Shown one piece after another: positions 1 through 10,631 of a DNA stretch of 56,873 nt. Origin of the DNA: Myxococcales bacterium (GTDB lineage: Bacteria; Myxococcota; Polyangia; Polyangiales; Polyangiaceae). The DNA lies in the NCBI GenBank assembly GCA_003151595.1, contig PLXW01000037.1, forward strand, positions 1,389-58,261, given 5' to 3'. Below the pieces are notes generated by a model. The model did no database searches. It saw only the letters and a list, made by a program, of their open reading frames with translations, and was not told the origin of the DNA. Position numbers and translations under genes: made by a program. How positions within the stretch are numbered: the first letter of the stretch is position 1; each line of letters begins with the position of its first letter.

Positions 1-536
1 ACGAGGCGTACATGAACACGGGTGTGCAGCGCTCGAGCGCCACCCCGGCTGCCGCGCGCACCAGCACGACGCCTGCCGTCGGCGACGAGCCGGGCAACGC
101 CTTCGGCAACGGCAAGAACATGCCGCTCATCGCGATGGCGCACGGCATCCCGTACGTCGCCACGGCGAGCGTCGCCGATCTCCGGGACCTCGAAGCGAAG
201 GTGGAGCGCGCGATGGCGATTCGAGGCGCGCGCTACCTCCACGTGCACGTGCCGTGTCCCGTCGGCTGGGGGTGCGACGCCGACCGCACGATCCAGGTCG
301 CGCGCCTCGCGGTCCAGTCGGGGCTCTTCCCGCTCTTCGAGGCGATCGACGGCGAGATCACGGCACGGACGCCCATCCGCAAGCGCGTGAAGGTCGACGA
401 GTACCTCCGCCTCCAGAAGCGGTTCGCGCATCTCTTCGACGGGAGCGAGCGCGCGGCGCGCGATCTCGCGCGCGTCCAGGCGATCGCCGATCGCAACGTG
501 GCGCGCTTCGGTCTGTCCAAGGAGGCAACGCCATGA
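1..536 (+). CDS. porB: Pyruvate:ferredoxin oxidoreductase beta subunit (C-terminal part, cut by window edge)
   Basis: This is the end of the thiamine-pyrophosphate-binding beta subunit of a 2-oxoacid:ferredoxin oxidoreductase, which converts pyruvate and CoA to acetyl-CoA, CO2 and reduced ferredoxin in the cytoplasm. The frame is open from the window edge and begins EAYMNTGVQRSSATP, a signature of PorB, followed by GNGKNMPLIAMAHGIPYVATA and the VHVPCPVGWGCD block near the C-terminus. An internal ATG at 12 is not the true start, because the conserved EAY residues precede it. Its stop codon overlaps the next start in an ATGA arrangement at 533-536, so the two are co-translated. The alpha/gamma subunit genes should lie to the left. 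Confidence 0.9.
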   Translation, partial: EAYMNTGVQRSSATPAAARTSTTPAVGDEPGNAFGNGKNMPLIAMAHGIPYVATASVADLRDLEAKVERAMAIRGARYLHVHVPCPVGWGCDADRTIQVARLAVQSGLFPLFEAIDGEITARTPIRKRVKVDEYLRLQKRFAHLFDGSERAARDLARVQAIADRNVARFGLSKEATP

Positions 537-2158
537 CGAAGCCTTTCGCCATCACGCTCGACGTCGCCACCAGCCGCGCGAACCACACCGGCGCGTGGCG
601 CACGCAGCGGCCCGAGTACGTCGAGAACCTGTCGCCGTGCGATCACGCCTGCCCGGCCGGCGAGACCCCGCAAGGGTGGCTCGCGCTGGCCGAAGAGGGG
701 GACCACCGCGCCGCATGGAACGCGATCGTCGAGACGAACCCGCTGCCGGCCATCATGGGACGCGCCTGCTACCACCCGTGCGAGACGGCATGCAATCGCG
801 CGAAGCTCGACGCGGCGGTGTCGATCCACGCGGTGGAGCGCTTCCTCGGCGACCTCGCCATCCGCGAGCGATGGCCTCTCCCCCGCCCCGCGCCGCCCAC
901 GGGAAAGCGCGTGCTCGTCGTGGGGAGCGGGCCGAGCGGCCTGTCGTGCGCGTACCACCTGGCGAGGCTCGGACACGCCGTCACGATCCGTGAAGGGGCG
1001 GCGCAGCTCGGCGGGATGATGCGCTACGGGATCCCGAAGTACCGGCTCCCGCGCGAGGTGCTCGACGCCGAGCTCGCGCGCATCGTGGAGCTCGGGGTGA
1101 AGGTCGAGACGAGCACGCGCGTCGACGACGTCGCGCACGCCCAGGAGAGCGGCGGCTTCGACGCTTGCTTCGCGGCGATCGGCGCGCACCTGGCGAACCG
1201 CGTCGAGATCCCCACCAGCGACGCGACGCGCATCGTCGACGCGCTCGCGATGTTCCGCGACGTCGAAGGGGGCGAGCCTCCCCGCATCGGCCGGCGCGTG
1301 CTCGTGTACGGCGGCGGCAACACGGCGATCGACGCCGCGCGAACGGCCAAGCGCCTCGGCGCCGAGGAGACGTGCATCATCTACCGCCGAACGCGCGCGC
1401 AGATGCCGGCGCACGACTTCGAGCTCCGCGAAGCGCTCGACGAAGGGATCGCGGTGCGGTGGCTGACGACGGTGAAGAGCTTCGATCACGGTCGCGTGAC
1501 CGTCGAAGCCATGGAGCTGGACGAGAACGGGAAGGCGCGCCCCACGGGCCGGCTGGAGACGCTCGACGCGGACTCGGTCGTCCTCGCCATCGGGCAGAAC
1601 GTCGACCTCTCGATCCTCGAGCGCGACCAGCGCGTGAAGGTGCGCGATCGGGTGGTCGAGGTCGACGCGCGGCTCATGACCGGGCACCCGGGCCTCTTCG
1701 CCGGCGGCGACATGGTCCCTTGCGAGCGAACGATCGCCGTCGCCGTGGGTCACGGCGCGAAGGCCGCGCGGAACATCGACGCCTGGCTAGCGCAGCGCGA
1801 ACCCGTCGCGGCTCCTGACCCGCCGCTGGCGACGTTCGAAGCGCTCAACCCCTGGTACTACGGCGAGGCCGACGCCGCCGTCCAACCCACGCTCGACGCG
1901 CTCCGTCGACGCGCGACGTTCGACGAGGTCCACGCCGGCCTCGACGAAGAGCAGGCAACGCTGGAGGCGCGTCGTTGCCTGTCGTGCGGCCACTGCTTCG
2001 AGTGCGACAACTGCTTCGGCATGTGCCCCGACAACGCGGTCATCAAGCTCGGCCCCGGCCTCGGGTTTCGGATCGACCTCGACTTCTGCAAGGGGTGCGG
2101 GCTCTGCGTACGCGAGTGCCCGAGCGGCGCGATCCGGATGGTCGACGAGGACACCTAG
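533..2158 (+). CDS. FAD/NAD(P) oxidoreductase fused to a two-[4Fe-4S] ferredoxin domain (PFOR partner)
   Basis: A 541-residue protein with the plan of the glutamate synthase small subunit plus a PorD-like tail. The N-terminal iron-sulfur region has CDHACPAGETPQGW and CYHPCETACNR. A first dinucleotide-binding motif (VLVVGSGPSGLSCAYHLARLG) lies near residue 125, a second (VLVYGGGNTAIDAA) near residue 260, and an FAD-contacting GLFAGGD near residue 385. Two ferredoxin clusters close the protein, within CLSCGHCFECDNCFGMCP and CKGCGLCVRECP. It probably moves electrons between the PFOR ferredoxin pool and NAD(P)H. The start ATG at 533 follows an AAGGAGG sequence and overlaps the porB stop. The longer frame from 254 is an artefact because it runs through porB. 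Confidence 0.9.
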   Translation: MTKPFAITLDVATSRANHTGAWRTQRPEYVENLSPCDHACPAGETPQGWLALAEEGDHRAAWNAIVETNPLPAIMGRACYHPCETACNRAKLDAAVSIHAVERFLGDLAIRERWPLPRPAPPTGKRVLVVGSGPSGLSCAYHLARLGHAVTIREGAAQLGGMMRYGIPKYRLPREVLDAELARIVELGVKVETSTRVDDVAHAQESGGFDACFAAIGAHLANRVEIPTSDATRIVDALAMFRDVEGGEPPRIGRRVLVYGGGNTAIDAARTAKRLGAEETCIIYRRTRAQMPAHDFELREALDEGIAVRWLTTVKSFDHGRVTVEAMELDENGKARPTGRLETLDADSVVLAIGQNVDLSILERDQRVKVRDRVVEVDARLMTGHPGLFAGGDMVPCERTIAVAVGHGAKAARNIDAWLAQREPVAAPDPPLATFEALNPWYYGEADAAVQPTLDALRRRATFDEVHAGLDEEQATLEARRCLSCGHCFECDNCFGMCPDNAVIKLGPGLGFRIDLDFCKGCGLCVRECPSGAIRMVDEDT

Positions 2159-2467
2159 GGAGCGTCGTCGCGCGCCCCGCGGCTCGCCCTCGTGCACCGC
2201 GCGGATCACGAGCGCGAATGGGCCGGATCCTGGTCGTGCACCTCCATGCGCGTGATCGTGCACCGCGCGGATCGCGTACGCGGATAGGCGGGACCGCGGT
2301 CCTGCCCCACGCACGGCCGCGAGGCGCACCGGCCGGTTCGTCGTCGCGCCCGCGCGGATCGCGAATGCGACCCGGTAGGTGCTCCTCCGAAATCGACATG
2401 CCCTTTCGTCAGTTTCTCGTCCTGGTCACTAACTGTGAGTGAGGGACACGAAAGGACGGATGAGGAG
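2159..2467. other. Gene-free stretch with short degenerate direct repeats
   Basis: This 309-base gap separates the PFOR operon from the next gene. Its left two thirds are very GC-rich and hold an exact 17-base repeat (listed separately) plus a weaker third copy around 2351-2367. The right third (about 2395-2440) is noticeably less GC-rich and probably carries the promoter of the next gene, although I could not fit either a -24/-12 element or a clear -35/-10 pair. Confidence 0.6.
2191..2273. repeat. 17-base direct repeat, two copies 66 bases apart
   Basis: The sequence CGTGCACCGCGCGGATC occurs at 2191-2207 and again at 2257-2273. A degraded relative (CGCGCGGATCGCGAATGCG) follows near 2351. 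The copies lie between genes and could be an operator or a remnant of a longer repeat. Nothing in the neighbourhood identifies the binding factor. Confidence 0.6.
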
Positions 2468-3100
2468 ATGCCTGGAAGACCAAACAACGCAGTCGTCGTC
2501 GACGCGTGCACGCGGCGCTTGAACGCGCTCGAGAGCTACGTCGACGGCAAGGTGGTGATCGGAATCAACGGAAAGCACCTGACGCTCTCCGACGTGATCG
2601 CGATCTACCAAGGCTCGCTCGATTCACGCGCCGCGCTCGCCACGCAGCGCGCGATCACGAAGGCCGCCATGGCCGTCCGCGCCGACGCCGAAGTCGCGCG
2701 CCGTGAGGCCGATCGGGCGCTCCGCGCGTGGGTGGAGAATCACTTCGGGATCGGCAGCACGGAAGCGATCGACTTCGGGTTCCCGCCGGCGAGGAAGCCT
2801 GCGCGCACCGTCGAGAACAAGGCGAACGCAGTCGCTCTCGCCAAGGCGACGCGCGAGGCCCGCCACACGATGGGGTTGACGGAGAAGCGGCTCATCAAGG
2901 GGACGCTCGCGTCGAGCACGCAGACCGTGCGCGAAGCGCGCGGATTCAGCGCCGCGGTCGCTTCACCGGGGGCGCTTCTGGGCGCGGGCGGTCTGCGGGC
3001 GGGCGAAGGTGGTCTGGAACAGAACGGCGAGAAGACAGAGGAACAGTGCGGCAGCGCCGCCACCAATGAGTGCGGGGTTCATTTCGGTCGAGCTCCTTGA
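2468..3100 (+). CDS. Hypothetical protein of the ARHTMG-type family seen in Myxococcota
   Basis: A 210-residue soluble protein with no signal peptide or membrane segment. It has a predicted alpha-helical, Ala/Arg-rich middle (residues 50-110) and the block ATREARHTMGLTEKRLIKG near residue 140, which resembles the ARKTMG/ARHTMG-KGKLAIKG ending of a widespread uncharacterised family. It differs in carrying a poorly conserved, Gly-rich tail of about 60 residues. ATG 2468 is chosen because GAGGAG stands directly before it; GTG 2435 would add 11 residues. The function is unknown. The family recognition is from memory of the motif. Confidence 0.6.
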   Translation: MPGRPNNAVVVDACTRRLNALESYVDGKVVIGINGKHLTLSDVIAIYQGSLDSRAALATQRAITKAAMAVRADAEVARREADRALRAWVENHFGIGSTEAIDFGFPPARKPARTVENKANAVALAKATREARHTMGLTEKRLIKGTLASSTQTVREARGFSAAVASPGALLGAGGLRAGEGGLEQNGEKTEEQCGSAATNECGVHFGRAP

Positions 3101-3184
3101 CGCTGCGATGCGCGGCGTCGTGATGGTGGGAGTGCAGCCATCGTGCCGGCTCTGCCGAATCCATTCGCTGGTACCAGCTCGCGC

Positions 3185-3200
3185 TGGTGCGCCGAATGCA
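3185..3200 (+). promoter_or_regulatory. -24/-12 (sigma-54-like) element, leaderless class
   Basis: TGGTGCGCCGAATGCA has the GG-N10-GC spacing of sigma-54 promoters. Its first base lies 29 bases before ATG 3214, which predicts transcription from about 3211. Confidence 0.5.
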
Positions 3201-3213
3201 CCTGATTCGGTCC

Positions 3214-3444
3214 ATGATGAACCCCATGCAAATCGACATCACCGGTCTGGATCGGAGCGCCTTGATGAAGCTGCTGGAGGGGGCGTCTGCGGAGAAGCTC
3301 CTCGCGCTCGAACGCGCCGGCACGGACGCAACTGGCCACGCCATGTGCCCATTTTGCGCGGCCGCCAACGGCGTGCACGCCGCGGAGTGCGCGCTCGAGG
3401 CGCGTCTGGTCGCAAGCGGAGTCGACGCCGAGGACGACGAGTAA
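3214..3444 (+). CDS. Small hypothetical protein with CPFC motif
   Basis: A 76-residue acidic protein with MCPFC near residue 44 and a further Cys at HAAEC, a spacing that could bind a metal. It has no signal peptide. In-frame ATGs occur at 3214, 3217 and 3226 and none has a Shine-Dalgarno sequence. ATG 3214 is preferred because the -24/-12 element at 3185-3200 places transcription initiation 3 bases before it. I do not recognise a family. The neighbours are an unrelated protein on the left and the convergent lipoprotein gene ending at 3457. Confidence 0.5.
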   Translation: MMNPMQIDITGLDRSALMKLLEGASAEKLLALERAGTDATGHAMCPFCAAANGVHAAECALEARLVASGVDAEDDE

Positions 3445-3456
3445 CGAGCCTACGGG

Positions 3457-3909
3457 TCAGGGACACTCGCCGACAGCGACGCGCTCGGCGCGTTCGTGCA
3501 GCTCGCCGCGGAGATGCACGAGGTCTGCGAGGTCGCCCGCGGTCACGCGCAGGCGCGCGCCCCCCTCGATCGGCTCGACGGTCGTGCGGACCGGGATGAG
3601 CTCCCACAGCGCGAGCCCATGCTTCTGCCCCCGACCGTGAAGCCCGGCGTGCCCCTCGCCGCGGTGCGCGCCCGGTCCGTACAGGTTCGCCGCGTCGGCG
3701 ACGCGACGCCGGAGATCGTCGACGTGATCGCGCGCGATGAACGTGAAGACAGCGCCGTCGGCCGTGTCGTCGATCGTGACGATCGCCCCGGGCTCGCCGA
3801 GCGGGCACGAGTGCTGGCCCCGGGCCGACGTGGGGGGATCGGGCAGAGAGGCTTTCGTGCTGGAGCAGCCGGCGAGGAGAGCGACGAGGGCGAGCGTGGT
3901 GCGCTTCAT
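3457..3909 (-). CDS. Small lipoprotein with conserved His/Gly motif (paralogue of 32857-33342)
   Basis: A 150-residue protein with a lipoprotein signal (MKRTTLALVALLAGCSS; the lipobox Cys is residue 15). The mature part starts with SCPLGEPGAIVTIDDTADG and contains YGPGAHRGEGHAGLHGRG followed by KHGL near residue 80, then EGGARLRVTA. The same order of blocks is found in the protein at 32857-33342, which defines a family present twice in this window. The His-rich motif suggests metal binding or catalysis, but no known family is recognised. The start lies 1 base after the stop of the SRPBCC gene, so this is probably the third gene of that operon. Confidence 0.8.
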   Translation of the reverse strand: MKRTTLALVALLAGCSSTKASLPDPPTSARGQHSCPLGEPGAIVTIDDTADGAVFTFIARDHVDDLRRRVADAANLYGPGAHRGEGHAGLHGRGQKHGLALWELIPVRTTVEPIEGGARLRVTAGDLADLVHLRGELHERAERVAVGECP

Positions 3910-3910
3910 G

Positions 3911-5731
3911 TCAGCGATCCTGAGCAGACTTCGTGCCGCGAGATCGCGCCCCGTCTGCTCGCTCTTTGACCCCGAGCAGCATTCGTCGATCCATCACGAA
4001 GCCGATCGGCTCGAGGAGCGCGGGGCTCTGCGCCAGGCGCGACGCGAGGTCGTCGGAGCACGCCGATCGAAAGCGACTGACGAAGCGGCAGCGATTCGGG
4101 CCCAGCGGCTCCACGAGGAACAGCCAGCTCGCCTCCGCCCACGGCCCCCCTTCTACGATCGCTCGGGGCGCAGGCGCGCCGTGCGCGACCATCCATCTCC
4201 CCTCCTCCATCGCCTCGATGCGGAGCGGCGGGGCCTTCGGATGGAGCACGAGCGGATCGCCGAGTCGCGCGGCCCACTCGGGATGAATCGTCTCCGCGTT
4301 CTGCACGCCGCACCCGACGAGGTTCTCGAGCCACTGATAGCTGTAGAACCCGCCGCGACCGGCGCCGATCTGCGCGACCCACGGCCACACGTCGTCAGCC
4401 GGCGCGTCGATCTCCACCCCGTGCGTCCAGCTCCAACGCGGCGACGCGACGATCGCGTCGCCCGGAAGCGAGCGCTCGGCCGTCGCGCGATCGAGCCCCC
4501 AGTGGTTGCGCGTGCCGCGCAAGAACGGCGTGAGGAGCGCGATCGTCATCGCCGCGGCCCCACCGATCCCCTCGGCGACTTCGCGGAGATCGTCGTGCAG
4601 CACGCGCCCCTCGGCCCGCGCAGCGAGATGGCGGAGCTGCTCCATCTGCATGAAGCGATGCACGGGACGAATCCACGCCGCGTGGAGCTTCTCGTCCGGC
4701 GCGAACGCGGCGCGCGCGCGCACGTGGAGTCGCGTCCGGCTCTCATCGAGCGACTCGAGCACGAACGCCCACGTGATGTGCCAGTAACGTCGGGGGCGGG
4801 GCTCCACGAAGCGAAGCGAGCGCGCCTCGTCGGCGTCGAACAGGCCGCCCAGGATCAAGACCCTCGGCGCCTCGATGCGCAGCACTTCGAATCCGTCGTC
4901 GCCGTCGGGCGTCGCCGGTAGCACGTCGCCGACCTCGATCTGCTGCAACTCGGGATGGACCTCGCGCGCGCTGCGATGCCATCCATTGTCGAGCGCGTCG
5001 ACCGCATAGAAGCCGGCGCGACGACACCCCATCTGCACCAGCCAGGGCCAGATCGCGTCGGGCGTCGCTGCGATCGTGATCCCCTGCGTGATCTGTTCGG
5101 CGGCGTCGGGCAAGAGCTCGTCGCCCGGGAGCGGACGTTCGTGCTCGCGACCGTCGGGGGTCCCCAGCTCGCGCGCGAGCTCGGCGAGCGCGGCGCGGCG
5201 GATGAAATGCGAGCCCGGCCCGATGAGGAGGAAGTAGCGGCGGAACTTGCTCCACGCCTGGTCGTTGGTCGCGTCGACCCGCACGTCGATCGTGACGCGT
5301 GTGTCGTGCTCGCCGCACGCCTCGACGCGCAGCGCCCACGCCACCTTGATGAACCCGGGCTCCGCGAAGCGCGCGAACGATTCGGCGTCGGGCACGTGAA
5401 CGAACGGGATCGCCGGTTCCCACACTTTTCCTATCGCCCCGACGACGACCTCGCGCGGGGGATCGTCGACGAGCACCTGGAAGCCGGGATGCTCGGGAGA
5501 GGATCCGAGATCGTCGATGCGCACCTCGAACGGCTCGATGGGCTCGCTCCGGATGCGCCGCGGCAGCTCGCGGAGCGCGAAGAGGGCGCGCACGATGCGC
5601 GACTTGCTGAGGCTCCCATGACGAACGAGCTCCCAGACGCGCGCGGGCTCGGCAGCGACGTCGATCGCGTCGACCTCGAGCAGCCGCGGCAACGGAAGAA
5701 CGCGGTCGAGCGGGTGCATCGACGGAATCAC
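3911..5731 (-). CDS. Triple SRPBCC/START-like domain protein
   Basis: A roughly 606-residue protein apparently made of three helix-grip (SRPBCC) modules. Module 1 (residues 10-200) has IDVAAEPARVWELV; module 2 (about 215-370) has ITIAATPDAIWPWLVQMG then RRAGFYAVDALDN; module 3 (about 440-590) has VEIDAPADDVWPWVAQIG then RGGFYSYQWLEN. The repeated AxPxxVWPWxxQxG...GFYSYxxLxN pattern shows that modules 2 and 3 are paralogous. Such folds bind hydrophobic ligands such as lipids or polyketides. The GTG start at 5731 overlaps the stop of the upstream oxidoreductase (GTGA), while ATG 5719 is the alternative. The coupling suggests that both act on a hydrophobic molecule, possibly a carotenoid or polyketide; that is inference. 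Confidence 0.8.
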   Translation of the reverse strand: MIPSMHPLDRVLPLPRLLEVDAIDVAAEPARVWELVRHGSLSKSRIVRALFALRELPRRIRSEPIEPFEVRIDDLGSSPEHPGFQVLVDDPPREVVVGAIGKVWEPAIPFVHVPDAESFARFAEPGFIKVAWALRVEACGEHDTRVTIDVRVDATNDQAWSKFRRYFLLIGPGSHFIRRAALAELARELGTPDGREHERPLPGDELLPDAAEQITQGITIAATPDAIWPWLVQMGCRRAGFYAVDALDNGWHRSAREVHPELQQIEVGDVLPATPDGDDGFEVLRIEAPRVLILGGLFDADEARSLRFVEPRPRRYWHITWAFVLESLDESRTRLHVRARAAFAPDEKLHAAWIRPVHRFMQMEQLRHLAARAEGRVLHDDLREVAEGIGGAAAMTIALLTPFLRGTRNHWGLDRATAERSLPGDAIVASPRWSWTHGVEIDAPADDVWPWVAQIGAGRGGFYSYQWLENLVGCGVQNAETIHPEWAARLGDPLVLHPKAPPLRIEAMEEGRWMVAHGAPAPRAIVEGGPWAEASWLFLVEPLGPNRCRFVSRFRSACSDDLASRLAQSPALLEPIGFVMDRRMLLGVKERADGARSRGTKSAQDR

Positions 5732-7209
5732 GAGCGAGCCGCGGGGCTCGAGGCGAACGGGAGCTGCTCCTGCGCGCAGAGGATCTGCGCCGCTTGCCTC
5801 CCGGAGAGGATCGCCGTCGGTACTCCGCCGCCGGGCTCGACCCACTGCCCGGCCATGACGAAGCCGTCCAGGTTGGGGAGCGTCTTCGACACGTGCGTGA
5901 AGGGAGAGTCCCCGCGCGGCATCCACCCTTCGTAGGCGCCGCGCCACGACCGCGCCGACGACCAGAACGTGAGCGGCGTGGCGATGTCGGTCATGCGGAC
6001 ACGCGCGCGCATGGCGGGCACCGCCGCTTCGATCTGCGCGAGGGCGATGGCGGTGACGTTCTCCTTGGCGACCTCGTACCCGATGCCGCGCGTGGCCCAC
6101 CAGGCGTAGTCCGTGGGGAGCATCGCCTGAACGACCGCGTGCCCCGACGGTGCGAGACTCGCGTCGTCGTTGCACACGCGGAGAGCGAGGCCGTCGTTCG
6201 TGAAGCCGCCGACGTCGAACGGCGCCAGGCGATCGACGACGAGCATGGCCGGAACGCCGGTGAGCGGCACGTCGACGCCGAAGCTGGCGAGCACGATCGG
6301 CTGGAACATCTTCCATCGCGCAATCCGGTCGCGCGTGGCGTCGGCCGCGTAGCGACCCCCGAGCAGGCGCAGCACGGTCTCGGGTGCGCTCGACGTCGAC
6401 ACGACGGCGTCGGCCGCGAGCATCGTTCCGTCCGCGAGGCGCACTCCGGCAGCGCGTCCGTTCTCGACCAGGATCTCGTCGACCGTGGCGTGAAGGATCG
6501 TCTCGCCTCCGAGGCGTTGGTACGTCGCGATGAGCGCGTCGCGGAAGCCCGCCGTTCCGCCGATCGGGCGTGAGAGCCATCCGCGTTCCAGGTAGGCGAG
6601 GAACATCACCGCGGAGAGCGCCGGGAGCTCCGGTGGCAGGACGCGCGTGAAGAAGCGCTGGAGACTCTCGCTCTTCAGGTGCTCCTTCGCCCACACGCCC
6701 AGCGGTTTGCGAAAGTGGAGAATCGTGCCGACCGCGCTTCGCATCTCCCAGAACGCGTGGAGCTGCTCGCGCACCGAGGTGAGCTCTTGCGGGGGCATCG
6801 GCGGGCTCAGGTCGCCGAAGCGTTCGGCGGCCTCGATGAGGCTCGCGATCTCCAGCTCGTCCTCCGGCCCGAGCGCGCGCAGGTCGCGGCCAAGCGCGTC
6901 GAGGTGGCTCGTGATCGCGATCTCGGCGCCGTCGCGCGCGTCGCGGTACGTGATCCATCGCTCGATCGTGCGCAGCGGAACGGCCGGGAGGATCCCGAGC
7001 TCTTCGTAGAGGCGCGTGAAGGCGCCCCCCGTGAGCCAGTGGATGCAGCCGTCGACCACGTACGGACCGCGCGGCCACGCCGTGCAGACGCCGCCGAGCG
7101 CGAGGTTGTGCTCGACGATCGTGGTGCGAAAGCCACTCGCGCGCGCGTAGCAACCCGCGGAGAGCCCGGCGAGACCTCCGCCAACGATGAGCAGGTGACG
7201 ATCGGACAT
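5728..7209 (-). CDS. FAD-dependent desaturase/isomerase of the CrtI/CRTISO/retinol saturase type
   Basis: A 493-residue flavoprotein that starts MSDRHLLIVGGGLAGLSAG (Rossmann GxGxxG motif and glycine-rich continuation, residues 8-20) and has HNLALGGVCTAW, where the FAD ribose-binding acid is expected. It ends with the FAD-contacting DGFVMAGQWVEPGGGVPTAI near residue 455. These are hallmarks of the phytoene desaturase/carotenoid isomerase superfamily and the length is normal. The substrate cannot be read from sequence, and the co-translated SRPBCC protein suggests a hydrophobic one. ATG 7209 is chosen because the Rossmann motif follows at once and a -24/-12 element ends 14 bases upstream; no Shine-Dalgarno sequence is present. 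The gene diverges from the nitroreductase-like gene at 7366. Confidence 0.85.
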   Translation of the reverse strand: MSDRHLLIVGGGLAGLSAGCYARASGFRTTIVEHNLALGGVCTAWPRGPYVVDGCIHWLTGGAFTRLYEELGILPAVPLRTIERWITYRDARDGAEIAITSHLDALGRDLRALGPEDELEIASLIEAAERFGDLSPPMPPQELTSVREQLHAFWEMRSAVGTILHFRKPLGVWAKEHLKSESLQRFFTRVLPPELPALSAVMFLAYLERGWLSRPIGGTAGFRDALIATYQRLGGETILHATVDEILVENGRAAGVRLADGTMLAADAVVSTSSAPETVLRLLGGRYAADATRDRIARWKMFQPIVLASFGVDVPLTGVPAMLVVDRLAPFDVGGFTNDGLALRVCNDDASLAPSGHAVVQAMLPTDYAWWATRGIGYEVAKENVTAIALAQIEAAVPAMRARVRMTDIATPLTFWSSARSWRGAYEGWMPRGDSPFTHVSKTLPNLDGFVMAGQWVEPGGGVPTAILSGRQAAQILCAQEQLPFASSPAARS

Positions 7210-7222
7210 GGTCGCCGAAGTG

Positions 7223-7238
7223 TGCAACGCGCGTTCCG
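7223..7238 (-). promoter_or_regulatory. -24/-12 element, leaderless class
   Basis: Read on the minus strand this is CGGAACGCGCGTTGCA, one of the best sigma-54 matches in the window. It begins 29 bases before ATG 7209, giving a predicted leader of about 3 bases. Confidence 0.65.
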
Positions 7239-7337
7239 GGTCGCCTGCGTCCGTCGACCGCTCAGCACGAGACGCACGCGCGCCCACTCGTTTGCGCGGG
7301 CGCGCATCGCTTGCGCGGCGCGAGTCGCCGCCGTGCC

Positions 7338-7353
7338 TGGTATGCCGCGTGCT
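7338..7353 (+). promoter_or_regulatory. -24/-12 element, leaderless class
   Basis: TGGTATGCCGCGTGCT begins 28 bases before ATG 7366. It stands back to back with the minus-strand element at 7223-7238, so both divergent genes have the same promoter plan. Confidence 0.55.
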
Positions 7354-7365
7354 CGCGTGAGGGTC

Positions 7366-8046
7366 ATGCTCCCAATGACGCAAAGCACAGCGCTCCCCTC
7401 GCCCCGCGCTCCTCGCGCGAGCTCTTCGGCCATCCTGCTCCCGGTGCCCAAGATCAGCCCCGGCGAGTCGGTACCCGAGTCGCTCCGGCGGCGGCAGACG
7501 ATCCGCGAAATCAGCGCCAAGAAGCTATCGACGCAGCAGCTCTCGAACCTCCTGTGGGCGGCTTGCGGAGTCAATCGCGCGAACGGCCCGTTCGGCACTC
7601 CCGGGATCACGGCCGCGTCGGCGAGCAACTCGCAGGAGATCGAGATCTACGTCGCCCTCGAGGACGGGGTCTTCCTGTTCGACGCGCGTCACCATGGCTT
7701 GCTCCCGATCGTGCGGAGCGATCTCCGCGCGATGGCCATCAGCCCGGGGCAGCGGAACGTGGCGATGAAGGGGCCCGTGCAGCTCCTCTACGTCGTCGAC
7801 ATCGCCAGGCTCACGCACACATCGGGCTTCCAGGAGCCCGGGCTCCACGATCCCGAGGTGCAGAAGTCCTACTACTTCGTCGACACCGGGCTCATCGCCG
7901 GCAACGTGTATCTCTTCGCCGCGTCGCAGGGGCTCGCGGCCTGGTTCCACAACTGCGACCGGGCCGGCCTCACCAAGAAGCTGAAGCTGCGCGCCGAGCA
8001 GCGCGTCCTCTTCGCGCAATCGGTCGGATACGCGGAACGGAAGTGA
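7366..8046 (+). CDS. Nitroreductase/SagB-type oxidoreductase
   Basis: A 226-residue flavin-reductase-fold protein. ESLRRRQTIREISAKKLSTQ (residues 31-50) is the FMN-phosphate-binding R-R-S/T-R region of the family, LSNLLWAACGVNR is the helix that follows, and GITAASASNSQEIEIYVAL is the active-site strand. The C-terminal part has DTGLIAGNVYLFAASQGLAAW, the usual second FMN contact. The SagB-like subgroup includes dehydrogenases of peptide maturation, but no precursor peptide or cyclodehydratase is nearby, so a general nitroreductase role is as likely. ATG 7366 agrees with the promoter spacing; ATG 7375 is the alternative. Upstream in-frame sequence back to 6679 is antisense to the desaturase gene and is not coding. 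Confidence 0.8.
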   Translation: MLPMTQSTALPSPRAPRASSSAILLPVPKISPGESVPESLRRRQTIREISAKKLSTQQLSNLLWAACGVNRANGPFGTPGITAASASNSQEIEIYVALEDGVFLFDARHHGLLPIVRSDLRAMAISPGQRNVAMKGPVQLLYVVDIARLTHTSGFQEPGLHDPEVQKSYYFVDTGLIAGNVYLFAASQGLAAWFHNCDRAGLTKKLKLRAEQRVLFAQSVGYAERK

Positions 8047-8112
8047 CGAAGAACGCGCGCGCGGGGCGCAGGTCCTGCGCGGCGCGGTCCCCTCTCGTCC
8101 GATGAACACGCG

Positions 8113-8128
8113 CGGCATGCGACATGCG
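8113..8128 (+). promoter_or_regulatory. -24/-12 element, Shine-Dalgarno class
   Basis: CGGCATGCGACATGCG predicts initiation near 8139. The ppsA ribosome-binding site AAGGAGG lies just downstream at about 8141-8147. Confidence 0.45.
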
Positions 8129-8153
8129 AGTGCGACCTGGAAGGAGGCCTCCC

Positions 8154-10598
<2,445 letters not shown>

Positions 10599-10631
10599 GC
10601 CGAGCGGGCTGAGCGGCCACGCTTCCCGCGC

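Noticed and set aside
254..532. Upstream extension of the flavoprotein gene
   Set aside because: It overlaps porB in another frame; a strong ribosome site and ATGA coupling fix the start at 533.
3911..7153. A single 1080-codon minus-strand reading frame
   Set aside because: Only its downstream half (3911-5731) is coding. The upstream half is an Arg-rich out-of-frame reading of the desaturase gene, whose own frame has the FAD motifs.
6679..7365. In-frame upstream extension of the nitroreductase-like gene
   Set aside because: It is antisense to the desaturase, has no family motif, and the promoter spacing and homology both point to ATG 7366.
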